A stretch of 47,810 bases of DNA from Kitasatospora sp. SUK 42 (GCF_015776785.2 NZ_LFMD02000002.1:380305-428114); one strand, 5' to 3'. Shown: positions 15,373 through 24,759, counted from the first letter of the stretch. A program made the numbers and translations. The notes: generated by a model not told the origin, from the letters alone.

Positions 15373-16508
15373 GTACGAGCACCGAGCCGAAGGCCTCCGC
15401 CCGGGGCGGCGGTCCGACCGGCGACGCCGGAGGGCGGGACCGGGTCAGCGCGTTCTGGAGCCTGTCCCGCGCGATGCTGCTCGGCATGAAGCGCGACCGC
15501 ACCGCGACCTTCTTCATCCTGCTGTTCCCGCTGGTGTTCCTGGTGTTCTTCGGCAGCATGACCAAGGGCTCGGGCAGCCCGCACGCCAAGGTGGCGCAGG
15601 TCGGCGCGGTGAAGCTGTTCGACTCGATCCAGGGCGAGGAGCGGGTCGGGCTGGACAAGGTCCTCACCATCACCAGGACCGACGACGAGGCCGCCACGCT
15701 GGAGAAGGTCCGCAAGGGCGACTACGACGCGCTGATCAAGCAGGGCCCGGACGGCAAGGTCGAGCTGCGCTTCACCGCCGCCGACACCGTCCGCGCGGGC
15801 GCGCTCCAGGGCATCGTCGACTCGGTGGTCCAGAACGCCAACCAGGCGGCCACCGGCCAGAAGCCGGCCTACGTGCTGGACGCCCAGCAGGTCGAGGACA
15901 AGTCGCTCAAGCCGATCCAGTTCCTCACCCCCGGCCTGCTCGGCTGGGCCGTCGCCACCGGCGCGGTGTTCGGCGCCGCGCTGACCCTGGTCAACTGGCG
16001 CAAGACCAAGCTGCTGCGCCGACTGCGGCTGGCCCCGATCAGCGCCGGCACCGTGGTCAGCTCCCGGATCCTGGTCTCGCTGCTGACCGCGTTCCTCCAG
16101 ACCGCCGTCTTCCTGGTGGTCGCGACCAGCTTCTTCGGGCTCAAGCTCACCGGCAACTGGTGGCTGGTGCTCCCGCTGGTGGCCTGCGCGACGCTCGCCT
16201 TCATGTCGATCGGCCTGCTGGCCGGGTCGGTCGCCAAGACCGAGGAGGCGGCGAACGGCATCTCCCAGGTCATCGTGCTGCCGATGTCCTTCCTGTCCGG
16301 CTCGTTCTTCCCGATGGACGGCGCTCCGAGCTGGCTGCAGGCCGTCTCCAAGGTCATGCCGCTGCACTACCTGGTCGAGACCGCACAGTCGGTGCTGACC
16401 CGCGGCGGCGGCGTCATGGACGCCCTGCCCACCATGGGCGGACTGCTGCTCTTCGCGGCCGTGCTCACCGGGCTCGCCTGGAAGCTGTTCAAGTGGGAGG
16501 ACGCCTGA
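15369..16508 (+). CDS. ABC-2 type permease
   Basis: 379 residues. A disordered Gly-rich lead is followed by TM1 (FFILLFPLVFLVFFGS, about 53-70), a large extracellular loop (about 70-200) and five more membrane helices in the C-terminal half (LLGWAVATGAVFGAAL, LLTAFLQTAVFLVVA, WWLVLPLVACATLAFMSIGL, SQVIVLPMSFLSGSF and LLLFAAVLTGLAWKLF). The segment FLSGSFFPMDGAPSWLQAVS is typical of the ABC2_membrane family. It forms an efflux system with the preceding ATPase; the substrate is unknown. The start ATG 15369 overlaps the mini-ORF stop. Confidence 0.9.
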   Translation: MSTSTEPKASARGGGPTGDAGGRDRVSAFWSLSRAMLLGMKRDRTATFFILLFPLVFLVFFGSMTKGSGSPHAKVAQVGAVKLFDSIQGEERVGLDKVLTITRTDDEAATLEKVRKGDYDALIKQGPDGKVELRFTAADTVRAGALQGIVDSVVQNANQAATGQKPAYVLDAQQVEDKSLKPIQFLTPGLLGWAVATGAVFGAALTLVNWRKTKLLRRLRLAPISAGTVVSSRILVSLLTAFLQTAVFLVVATSFFGLKLTGNWWLVLPLVACATLAFMSIGLLAGSVAKTEEAANGISQVIVLPMSFLSGSFFPMDGAPSWLQAVSKVMPLHYLVETAQSVLTRGGGVMDALPTMGGLLLFAAVLTGLAWKLFKWEDA

Positions 16509-16569
16509 CCGTCCTCCGCTGATTCCCGAGCCCTGAGCACCTGAGCCCCGGGCCCTGGATCGGACAGGC

Positions 16570-16614
16570 CCGACGGGGTCGTACGCCTTTGGTCCCGGTG
16601 TACGACCCCGTCGG
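16570..16614. repeat. Perfect 15-bp inverted repeat upstream of haemoglobin gene
   Basis: Arms ccgacggggtcgtac (16570-16584) and its exact complement (16600-16614) flank 15 nt. It lies 20 nt before the globin start. There is no T run. It could terminate the exporter transcript, fold in the globin leader, or be a protein binding site. Confidence 0.7.
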
Positions 16615-16633
16615 CGTCTGCGACCATGGTCGG

Positions 16634-17038
16634 GTGACAGAGATCCGGCGAGGCACGTTCAGCGAGGAGACCTTCTTCGACCAGGTCGGCGGCGAACCGA
16701 CCTTCCGCCGACTGGCCCGGCGGTTCTACGAAGGCATCGCCGAGGACGAGTTGCTGCGGCCGATGTACCCCGAGGAGGACCTCGGCCCGGCCGAGGAGCG
16801 GATGGCGCTGTTCCTGATGCAGTACTGGGGCGGCCCGCGCACCTACAGCGAGCGTCGCGGCCACCCTCGGCTGCGGATGCGGCACGCACCGTTCAAGGTC
16901 GACAAGGCCGCGCACGACGCCTGGCTGACCCACATGGGAGCCGCCGTACGGAGTCTGGAGCTCCCGGCCGACCACGAGCGGCAGCTGCTGGACTACCTGA
17001 CCTACGCCGCCGCCTCGATGATCAACACCCCGGGCTGA
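16634..17038 (+). CDS. glbO: Truncated haemoglobin, group II (HbO-type globin)
   Basis: 134 residues, the usual size. The 2-on-2 globin pattern of group II is clear: FFDQVGGEPTFRRLARRFYEG (Tyr B10), LLRPMYPEED (Tyr CD1), ERMALFLMQYWGGPRTYSERRGHP, and the proximal His in LRMRHAPFKV. Next comes AHDAWLTHM with Trp G8, a group II marker. The haem protein probably binds O2 or NO and protects respiration. GTG 16634 is chosen over the upstream GTG because family members begin at this point; no clear ribosome binding site is present. A MITE-like element begins 25 bp after its stop. Confidence 0.92.
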   Translation: MTEIRRGTFSEETFFDQVGGEPTFRRLARRFYEGIAEDELLRPMYPEEDLGPAEERMALFLMQYWGGPRTYSERRGHPRLRMRHAPFKVDKAAHDAWLTHMGAAVRSLELPADHERQLLDYLTYAAASMINTPG

Positions 17039-17062
17039 GACGCCGCTCGCCGGACAGGGCCT

Positions 17063-17263
17063 GGGCCTGTCTTCGAACTCCCGTCGTCCGCCCGGAGGGC
17101 GGGCGGGGCGGCGTTGGGGTGCGTGCATCGCAAGGCGGAGGAGGGAGCCACTGCGGTGGGGGCACCTCCCGGCCGAAGGCTGGGGGCCATTGGCGACCGA
17201 CGACAACGCGGCGAGGTGCGTGCCCCAACGCCGCCCCGCAGACGCGAGTTCGAAGACAGGCCC
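17063..17263. mobile_element. 201-bp MITE-like element with nested inverted repeats
   Basis: The ends are perfect 18-bp inverted repeats (gggcctgtcttcgaactc at 17063-17080 and its complement at 17246-17263). Inside them a second pair starts with gcggggcggcgttgggg (about 17104-17120) and is complemented at about 17222-17238. There is no coding capacity. The middle carries gggggcacctcccggcc. I recall this kind of sequence as widespread in Streptomyces intergenic regions, but could not check. Non-autonomous elements of this form are mobilised by transposases of matching ends, often IS5-like. No clear target duplication is seen; ctag lies at the right end only. Confidence 0.65.
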
Positions 17264-17955
17264 TAGCGGATCGGGCTGAGCCCGAGCCCCGCCCCCGGCG
17301 CGGCAGCGGTCCGCACCACCACCGAGCCCGCCGGGGCGCTCAACCGCAGCCAGCCGCCCGCCCGGTGCACGGTGAGCGGGGCGCCCGGCCTCAGGAAGCC
17401 GATCACGTACGCGGCGTGCACCGCCCGCAGTGGCAGCTCCGGCAGCACGCCGACCGGGCGGGACCAGATCTCGTCCGCCAGGGCGTCCAGCACCGCGCGG
17501 CTGCGGTGGTGCTCCGGGACGGCCTCGCTGCGCTCGCGGAACTCCCGCACTCCGGCCATCAGTTCCGGGTACACCTCGGCCACCGGCGGGGCCCCGACCG
17601 GCCGCCAGCCGGCCCGCGGCGGCAGCAGCCCGGCCCAGGACGGGCCGGTCACCGGCGTGGGCAGCGCGACGGTACCCGCCTCGGCGTCCACGCCGTCCAG
17701 CAGCTGGCCCGCGGAGACCGTCAGGTCGACCGGCTCGTCCAGGTCGTCCAGCCGGGCGGTACGGATCACCAGCGCGCCCGAACCGCCCAGCGGCAGCCGG
17801 CCGAAGACCGCCAGCACGCCGTCCTCCCCCGCCGGCGCCACCGCCCGCAGTCGCACGGCCGCCGCCTTGTCGAAGCGCAGCAGGCGCAGCAGGAAGGCGG
17901 AGAGGTCGGCGGCCTCCCCGGCATCGGTCAGGGCGAGGCGGGCGGTGGTGGTCAA
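17263..17955 (-). CDS. Conserved hypothetical protein
   Basis: 230 residues, no signal peptide or membrane segment. It has a helical start (DAGEAADLSAFLLRLLRFDK), several beta-rich stretches (RLRAVAPAGEDGVLAVFGRL; GALVIRTARLDDLDEPVDLTV) and a helical centre (PELMAGVREFRERSEAVPEHHRSRAVLDALADEIW). I do not recognise a family; similar proteins tend to sit beside a thioesterase gene in streptomycetes, as here (46 bp). The stop codon TAG is formed by the first bases at the edge of the MITE-like element, so the C-terminus may have been altered by that insertion. Confidence 0.7.
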   Translation of the reverse strand: MTTTARLALTDAGEAADLSAFLLRLLRFDKAAAVRLRAVAPAGEDGVLAVFGRLPLGGSGALVIRTARLDDLDEPVDLTVSAGQLLDGVDAEAGTVALPTPVTGPSWAGLLPPRAGWRPVGAPPVAEVYPELMAGVREFRERSEAVPEHHRSRAVLDALADEIWSRPVGVLPELPLRAVHAAYVIGFLRPGAPLTVHRAGGWLRLSAPAGSVVVRTAAAPGAGLGLSPIR

Positions 17956-18000
17956 CGCAGGTCAGCTCGAATCGGTTCGCGGATCCTCGGACGTGGACGT

Positions 18001-18495
18001 TCAGACTGCCGCGACGGCCGCCGGCTCTTCCACGGCCGGCCTTTCCGCGGCCGGCTTCTCCACGGCGGAGGCGGGCTCGTCCATGAAGCGGGACAGGAAC
18101 TCCCGCTCGATCGGCGAGATCCGGCGCGGACGGCCCTCGGCCAGGTCGTAGGGCACGACCACGGTGGAGGCCCGGACGTACACCGTCTCGCTGCCGTCCT
18201 CGTGGACGTCCTTGATGTCGTAGGAGACGGTCAGCGAGGCGCCGCCGATGTGGGTCACCCGGGTCTCGATGGTCACCGGCTCCGGCCGGTGCACCAGCGG
18301 GCGCTTGTAGTCGATCTCGTGGCGGGCCACCACCGAGCCGCCCGCGAACTCCCCGGCACCGGCCTCGGCGGCCTGGGTGAACATGAAGTCGATCCGGGCC
18401 TCCTCCAGGTAGCGCAGGAAGACCACGTTGTTGACGTGCCCGAAGGCGTCCATGTCGGACCAGCGCAGCGGGCAGGCGTAGATGTGGCGAGCCAC
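18001..18495 (-). CDS. Acyl-CoA thioesterase, hotdog fold (YbgC/4HBT type)
   Basis: 164 residues. The catalytic N-terminal motif of the 4-hydroxybenzoyl-CoA thioesterase group is present: LRWSDMDAFGHVNNVVFLRYLEEARIDF, with Asp in DAFGHVNN. The strands HEIDYKRPLVHRPEPVTIETR and SLTVSYDIKD complete the fold. A low-complexity Ala/Glu/Pro tail of about 25 residues is added. It hydrolyses acyl-CoA thioesters; chain length cannot be read. ATG 18495 begins MARHIYACPL. It lies downstream of ettA on the same strand, with a 127-bp gap. Confidence 0.88.
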   Translation of the reverse strand: MARHIYACPLRWSDMDAFGHVNNVVFLRYLEEARIDFMFTQAAEAGAGEFAGGSVVARHEIDYKRPLVHRPEPVTIETRVTHIGGASLTVSYDIKDVHEDGSETVYVRASTVVVPYDLAEGRPRRISPIEREFLSRFMDEPASAVEKPAAERPAVEEPAAVAAV

Positions 18496-18622
18496 GGGAG
18501 TTCTCCTCGGTGTCCGGTCGCCCGCCGTCGCCGTTCCCGGCGGCGGCCGGCGGTGGCGGCGGGCCGCGGCCCGGCAGGCCGCCCCGTGGAGCAGTCTGCC
18601 GGGCCGTCGTGACGGCTGGGTG

Positions 18623-20287
<1,665 letters not shown>

Positions 20288-20507
20288 GTGAGATCGCTCC
20301 GGCGTCGTCGGGAGTAATTCGGCTTGCAGCCTTCCATTGTGCCGCACCGGGCCCGGAGGCCCGAATCGCGCAGGTGACCCTGCGGGGGTATCCGGAACGG
20401 CACCGCGCCGCCGACCGCCGGTCACGCACCGCCCGGGCGTCGGCCGCCCGTTGCCCCGGGGGCGCTCCCCCTTCACCCGCAGCCCCTCCGGCCCGGAGAC
20501 GGCGAAG

Positions 20508-20542
20508 GCCCGGCTCCCCGCAGCGGGTGCGGGGAGCCGGGC
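20508..20542 (-). terminator. Hairpin terminator downstream of the thioester surface protein
   Basis: Perfect 15-bp stem (gcccggctccccgca and complement) with a 5-nt loop. It lies between the 3' side of the thioester protein gene and the start of ettA, so it probably ends the former transcript. The T tract is weak. Confidence 0.7.
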
Positions 20543-20627
20543 CGGGTGCCGCGCTCAGGGCCTCGGGAGGTCGGTGCCTCCCGGACCGCTCAGGCGGCTC
20601 GGGCACGCTCGGGGCGCTCGGTGAACC

Positions 20628-20699
20628 TCAGGCACCTCGGGCGCCTCAGGTGTCTCGGACGCCTCGGGCGACTCGGGTGCCTCGGGCGACTCAGGCGGT
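20628..20699 (-). repeat. Eight 9-bp tandem units running from the stop codon into the 3' UTR
   Basis: On the minus strand the units are accgcctga, gtcgcccga, ggcacccga, gtcgcccga, ggcgtccga, gacacctga, ggcgcccga and ggtgcctga. Unit one holds the last codons and TGA stop of the thioester protein gene. All units share the ending c(c/t)(t/c)ga. Confidence 0.75.
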
Positions 20700-22208
20700 G
20701 GCGCGGCCGTGGCGGCCGCGACGGCGCAGGACGAAGACCGCGGCGCCACCGGCCACGACCAGGCCACCGGCGACGGCGGCGACGATCGGGGTCGAGTCAT
20801 TGGCACCGGTCTGGGCCAGGCCACCGGTGCCCGGAGCGGCGCTGGTGGTCGACGGGGCCGGCTGGCCGGCGGCGCTGCTCGGGGTGCCCGACGGGGTGCC
20901 CGACGGCGTTCCGGCCGACGGGGTGCCGGCCGACGGGGTGCCGGTCGACGCCGGGGTGGACGGGCCCGAGCTCGGGGTCGTGCTGGTCACGGTCTTGCAG
21001 TCGAGCACGCCCTGGAACTGGCGGCTGTAGCCGTTCGGGCCGGTGACGGTGATGTCGTAAGCGGTCTTCTCCGCGACCTGGACGAGCACACTCTCGGTCT
21101 TGCCCGGCTGGACGGTCAGCTGCTGCTTGCCGACCGTGACGGCGCCGGCCTCGTCACCGCCGTTGGTGACGGAGACCCGCACGCCGTTGTTCACGCACTC
21201 GACCTTGGCGGTGCTGTCGATCAGCGCGCCCTTGCCCTGCTGCCAGGTGGCCTTGGCCGTGGCGGCGACGCTGACCTTGCTGGAGCCGGCCAGGATCATG
21301 GTCTGGCTGTGCTTGGCCGCGGTGTAGCCCTTGCTGAGGAAGACGCGGCCGCTGGGCACGGCGGTCTCGACGTTGGCGTTGAGGACGACGGAGCCGTCCG
21401 GGGTCCCGGCCGGGACGTCCAGGAACAGCTGGGTGTCCTTGGCGATCGGACCGGCCAGGGTGGCACCGACCGGCTTGCCGTCCTTGTCCACCAGCTTGGC
21501 CTTGTCGGCGGCGGGGCCCGAGACGGCCAGCTTCACCTCGGCGGCGCTGGAGTTGAGGGTGAACGGGCCGAGCTTGCCGCCGGACTTGCCGGATACGGAG
21601 TCCGGGGTGAAGCTCAGCGAGGGCTTGGGCTCGGCGGCGACACCCTTGTTGGCCTCGCCGACCAGGTAGTCCCGCAGCTTCTTGGCGTTCTGGCTGCGCG
21701 GGGTGGCGTTCTTGTTGTCCGAGAACTTCCAGATCGCGGACTGGGTGCCCGCGGCGGCGTCCTCATCGCTGAGGCTGTCGGCGTCGACCCCGATGGCCTT
21801 GGCCAGCGCGGCCTTCTTGACCTGCGGGTAGGAGTTCTCCAGGATCCAGCGGATCTTGGAGGCGGCCGACGCGCGCTCCGGCTTGCCGAGGGAGCTGGAG
21901 GACCAGTCGGACTCCTGGTACTCGATCGCCTTCGTGATGTCCACCGGGAAGCCGAAGTCGATGCAGTAGGTCTGCAACTGGCCGCCGGCGGTCGTGAGGG
22001 TGAACAGACCGGCGTCGACGGCCCCCTTGCCCTCGACATCGACCTTCTCGCCGAGCATCGTCGGCTGGACCACTGCGGCCACACCCGAAGCCGGGGTGTC
22101 CGCCGCGGCCGCCGCACCGGCCGCGAACAGGCCTCCGCCCAGCGCCAAGCTGGTCGTGAGCATGACAGTGGTTATGCGGGACAGACTCCGCCCCTGCCTC
22201 TGGAACAT
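20691..22208 (-). CDS. Cys-Gln thioester-domain surface protein with LAxTG anchor
   Basis: 505 residues. The signal peptide (residues 1-36, core VMLTTSLALGGGLFAAG) precedes a thioester domain at about 40-190. It has QTYCIDFGFP (Cys82) and AAGTQSAIW (Gln156), the pair that forms an internal thioester able to react with surface amines in Gram-positive adhesins. Two beta-rich regions follow, then a Thr/Ser/Pro stalk with repeated AGTPS/SGTPS units. The C-terminal sorting signal is LAQTG (464-468), TM PIVAAVAGGLVVAGGAAVFV and a basic tail. LAxTG is the class E sortase signal of actinobacteria. No sortase gene lies nearby. ATG 22208 follows ggaggg at good distance. Confidence 0.88.
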   Translation of the reverse strand: MFQRQGRSLSRITTVMLTTSLALGGGLFAAGAAAAADTPASGVAAVVQPTMLGEKVDVEGKGAVDAGLFTLTTAGGQLQTYCIDFGFPVDITKAIEYQESDWSSSSLGKPERASAASKIRWILENSYPQVKKAALAKAIGVDADSLSDEDAAAGTQSAIWKFSDNKNATPRSQNAKKLRDYLVGEANKGVAAEPKPSLSFTPDSVSGKSGGKLGPFTLNSSAAEVKLAVSGPAADKAKLVDKDGKPVGATLAGPIAKDTQLFLDVPAGTPDGSVVLNANVETAVPSGRVFLSKGYTAAKHSQTMILAGSSKVSVAATAKATWQQGKGALIDSTAKVECVNNGVRVSVTNGGDEAGAVTVGKQQLTVQPGKTESVLVQVAEKTAYDITVTGPNGYSRQFQGVLDCKTVTSTTPSSGPSTPASTGTPSAGTPSAGTPSGTPSGTPSSAAGQPAPSTTSAAPGTGGLAQTGANDSTPIVAAVAGGLVVAGGAAVFVLRRRGRHGRATA

Positions 22209-22516
22209 CTGGGATCCCTCCGGGTCAGGCCACACGATGGGCAGCCCGCCGACTTGCCGTGCCGCGCGTGCCCCCTGTGGCACCGCTGCGGGGTATGAAC
22301 CAGACGAATCCTATTGAGCCTCAGAGGCCCGGAACCCCCCATGCGAAATCAGGACGATTCCGTATCTGGATCGTTATCAATCCCCTCAGGTCCCACACAT
22401 GTTGACGATCAACCAGAATCCCTCCGCCGCTTTCCGTAATCCGGTCGAGATTGCGCGTGCGGGCGCAACAGCCTTCTCGACCAACATATTTGTCGACAGG
22501 TAAGGTCACCGACCCG
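22209..22516 (-). promoter_or_regulatory. 308-bp, A/T-richer upstream region of the thioester protein gene
   Basis: No gene seen. The part from about 22310 to 22500 is markedly less G+C-rich than the neighbourhood, which suggests a promoter and regulator region for the surface protein. I could not place -35/-10 boxes with confidence. It also contains a split hairpin at 22443-22482. Confidence 0.45.
22443..22482 (-). terminator. Split-stem hairpin downstream of ssb
   Basis: An outer 8-bp stem (ggtcgaga/tctcgacc) and an inner 6-bp stem (ttgcgc/gcgcaa) are separated by a 6-nt bulge on one side. It lies 35 bp after the ssb stop and could end that transcript. No T tract. Confidence 0.5.
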
Positions 22517-23101
22517 TCACTCCGGCATCGCCTGCTCTTCACCCCCGATCTCCCGCTCGGACACCCCGCCCCACTCCCCCGGCAGCGGCCGCCCGCCCGG
22601 CGGAAGCTCCGGCAGCCGGGGCGCACCGGCCACCGCCGCGGCCTTGCGCGCCTCCAGCGCGTTCACGATCCAGTCGGGCACCGGCTCGCTCCCGGTCTCC
22701 GCCCCGACGGGCCCCGCACCGCCCGGCGGTTGCCCGCGCACCCCCGTCGCCCAACGGAACGCCGAGGTGCCGCGGGTGAGATCGTGCCCGACCGACCGGG
22801 CGTCGATCTCGGCCCGGCTGCGCTTCGCCTCGCCCTCCGTCCACTCCCGCACCTTCAGCCGGCCGCTCACCAGCACCGGGTCCCCCTTGGCCAGCGAGCC
22901 GATCAGGTTCACCGCGAGCGCCCGCCAGGCCGTCACCGTCAGCCACTGCGTCTCGCCGTCCACCCAGCACTCGCGCTGCCGGTCGTACCGGCGCTCGGTG
23001 CAGCCGAGCCGGAAGTTCGCCATCGGCACCCCGCCGGAGGTTTCCCCGTAGCTCACCTCCGTCGCGACATTGCCGAGCACCGTGACATGCGTCTCGTTCA
23101 C
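22517..23101 (-). CDS. ssb: Single-stranded DNA-binding protein (OB fold)
   Basis: 194 residues. The OB-fold core is clear: NETHVTVLGNVATEVSY, GVPMANFRLGCTERRYDRQR, WVDGETQWLTVTAWRALAVNL and KGDPVLVSGRLKVREWTEG. The C-terminal half is Pro/Gly-rich and ends SEREIGGEEQAMPE. It lacks the acidic DDDIPF-type tip used by SsbA to recruit partners, so this resembles the second, SsbB-like paralogue of streptomycetes rather than the replicative SSB. GTG 23101 is preferred because ggagagtgg precedes it; an in-frame ATG at 23185 would add unconserved residues. DnaA-box-like sites lie about 100 bp upstream. Confidence 0.88.
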   Translation of the reverse strand: MNETHVTVLGNVATEVSYGETSGGVPMANFRLGCTERRYDRQRECWVDGETQWLTVTAWRALAVNLIGSLAKGDPVLVSGRLKVREWTEGEAKRSRAEIDARSVGHDLTRGTSAFRWATGVRGQPPGGAGPVGAETGSEPVPDWIVNALEARKAAAVAGAPRLPELPPGGRPLPGEWGGVSEREIGGEEQAMPE

Positions 23102-23746
23102 AGCCCACTCTCCGTTCTCGCCGATGCACCGTACGGAATCGACCGGTGCGAGTTGAGAGTGCGCCCTGAAGGAAATCCCGGCCATCGCGTTCCGAAATCC
23201 TGTGGATAACTCCTGGACAACTCGGCCCTGTGGAAAACCGCCGTCACCCGCAGGGGTGAATTTCAGCCTTCATACACCGCCAAGCCGCCAGTTCTTCGCG
23301 GCCATGACAACAAACCGGCCGCTAGACGACCCCTCCGAGCCTGCCGAGGAACGTCCGCCGGGAGCCGTCCACCCACGTCATCCGACCGCGACAAGCCGAA
23401 TACGACCCCCCACCCGCGTCGGTGGCGGCACTTTCTCCGTGCCGAATCCATAACGGGTGAGGAGGCAGCCCCGTAACGACTGCACAACGTCCGGCGCGGA
23501 ACACTGCCAGACCGCTGCACTCACGGCCTTCACCTGCGATTATCGGACCGCTCCACCGAACCGACACACCAACGACGGTGTCGTCACACCCGGCCAAGGA
23601 ACTGGACACCCTTATCCTGTCCCCGACAGGGCGAGGGTCCACCAACCCCCACCCTCCCCCTCAGGCACGGGGCCGGACAGCGCGCGCCCCGGCGCACGTC
23701 GCCCGATCCCGGCCACGGTCGCGCCCATCCGGGCGCAGCCCGTCCC
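23102..23746. other. 645-bp gap between ssb and tRNA-Arg without convincing gene
   Basis: Short open frames exist on both strands (60-107 codons), but none has good codon use with a ribosome binding site. The segment holds DnaA-box-like sites near 23201-23237 and the imperfect palindrome ggacacccttatcctgtcc near 23607-23625. The latter includes a -10-like tatcct and may be part of the tRNA promoter. Confidence 0.5.
23201..23237 (-). promoter_or_regulatory. Three DnaA-box-like 9-mers upstream of ssb
   Basis: Read on the minus strand these are TTATCCACA (23201-23209), TTGTCCAGG (23212-23220) and TTTTCCACA (23229-23237), all in the same orientation. The first is a perfect consensus box; the other two deviate at one or two positions. 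They lie 100-136 bp before the ssb start codon, in its promoter region. Confidence 0.5.
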
Positions 23747-23822
23747 GCCCCCATAGCTCAGCGGATAGAGCACCCGCCTTCTAAGCGGTAGGTCGCAGGT
23801 TCGAATCCTGCTGGGGGCGCCA
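23747..23822 (+). tRNA. tRNA-Arg (anticodon TCT)
   Basis: A 76-nt cloverleaf with the acceptor stem gccccca/tgggggc, discriminator G and encoded CCA. The D arm is tagctcagcggatagagca, the anticodon loop cttctaa with anticodon TCT, and the T arm gcaggttcgaatcctgc. It reads AGA, a rare codon in this G+C-rich genome. One C-T mismatch is seen at the top of the anticodon stem (27-43). Confidence 0.97.
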
Positions 23823-24071
23823 CCCTGCAATTCCGCAGGCCGTCGCACCGGCGAACACTTTCCGTGTCCGTTCCGGACCTCCCGGTAATACACACTCGCC
23901 GCACATAACCCGTGACAATGCGTGTCGTGCCCATCGCGAAAAACCGGGGCCAAATCGGAACAACCGGAATTCCCGGCGAAATCCCCCGCCCGAACGGACC
24001 GGAAGCCGCCCGGACCCGCCGGGCCGCCCGAAACGGGGCCCCGACCCGCCAGGACCACCCGAAACGGCCGC
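23823..24071. other. 249-bp gap downstream of tRNA-Arg
   Basis: I see no gene, integrase remnant or second copy of the tRNA 3' end. The first 150 bp are relatively A/T-rich. The 3' side is the tail of the TetR gene. Confidence 0.4.
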
Positions 24072-24683
24072 CTAACCGGCCAGGCCGGCCAGATAGGCGT
24101 CGATCAGCGCGATCTGCCGCGCGGGCGGGAACTCCCCGGGGGCGAACAGCGACTGCACCACCAGCCCCAGCACGAAGGCCTGCGCGCCCGCCGCGAGCTC
24201 GGCCGGGTCGGCCCCCGCCGGGAGCTCCCCGAGCCGCTGGGCGTCCGCGACGTGCTCCGTGAGCCGCACCCGCGAGCGGGCGTAGCGCCCCGCGTGCGCG
24301 GCCGCCAGCTCCGGGTCGGCCAGGGCGACGTCCCAGGAGCCGACCCAGATCCGGTTGCCGTCCGCGGTCGCCTCGTCCAGCGGCAGCACGTCGAGCAGCG
24401 AGGCCCGCAGCCGGGCCAGCCCGGCGGGCGGCGGCGGGGTGCCGTCGGCGGGGGCGAGCCGCCGGGGCCGGTCGGTCGAGCGCCGGTCGAGCTCCTCCAG
24501 CGCATGGCTCAGCAGCGCCCGCTTGTTCGGGAAGTAGTGCGTCAACAGTCCGGTGGAGGCGCCCAGTTCGGCCGCCACCGCCCGCAGGGTCAGCCCTTCG
24601 AAGCCCCGGGTGGAGAGCACTCGCCACACCCCCTCGGAGACCTCCGAGCGGCGGGCGTCATGGTCTCCACGGGCTGGCGTCAT
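24072..24683 (-). CDS. TetR-family transcriptional regulator
   Basis: 203 residues. The N-terminal helix-turn-helix is typical: SEGVWRVLSTRGFEGLTLRAV, AAELGASTGLLTHYFPNKRALL, HALEELDRRS. A helical ligand-binding domain follows, ending VVQSLFAPGEFPPARQIALIDAYL. ATG 24683 is chosen; the frame continues upstream, but through the operator. It is divergent from an acetyltransferase (start 24760), with an 18-bp palindrome between them that overlaps the likely promoters. It therefore probably represses itself and that gene. Confidence 0.9.
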   Translation of the reverse strand: MTPARGDHDARRSEVSEGVWRVLSTRGFEGLTLRAVAAELGASTGLLTHYFPNKRALLSHALEELDRRSTDRPRRLAPADGTPPPPAGLARLRASLLDVLPLDEATADGNRIWVGSWDVALADPELAAAHAGRYARSRVRLTEHVADAQRLGELPAGADPAELAAGAQAFVLGLVVQSLFAPGEFPPARQIALIDAYLAGLAG

Positions 24684-24697
24684 GGGGGCTATCGTAC

Positions 24698-24715
24698 ATA
24701 CCAAACGTTTGTTAT
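24698..24715. promoter_or_regulatory. TetR operator palindrome
   Basis: ATACCAAACGTTTGTTAT is symmetric except for one base pair (ATAnCAAACGTTTGnTAT). It lies in the only A/T-rich part of the divergent region, 15 bp before the TetR start and 45 bp before the acetyltransferase start. Confidence 0.75.
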
Positions 24716-24759
24716 GAATGGTTTCGACCAACCCGTGCACCACCCCGAAAGGCCCGCCC

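Noticed and set aside
20628..20699. CRISPR array
   Set aside because: The units are 9 bp without spacers, and no cas genes occur; no CRISPR array was seen in the window.
23201..23237. Replication origin
   Set aside because: Only three box-like sites in 37 bp and no dnaA or dnaN nearby; regulation of ssb is a better reading.
23263..23645. Small minus-strand frames of 85 and 107 codons between ssb and tRNA-Arg
   Set aside because: They overlap each other in different frames, lack ribosome binding sites and show no recognisable motif.
23747..24071. tRNA-Arg as an integration site for a mobile element
   Set aside because: No integrase, no second copy of the tRNA 3' end and no cargo-like genes are present.
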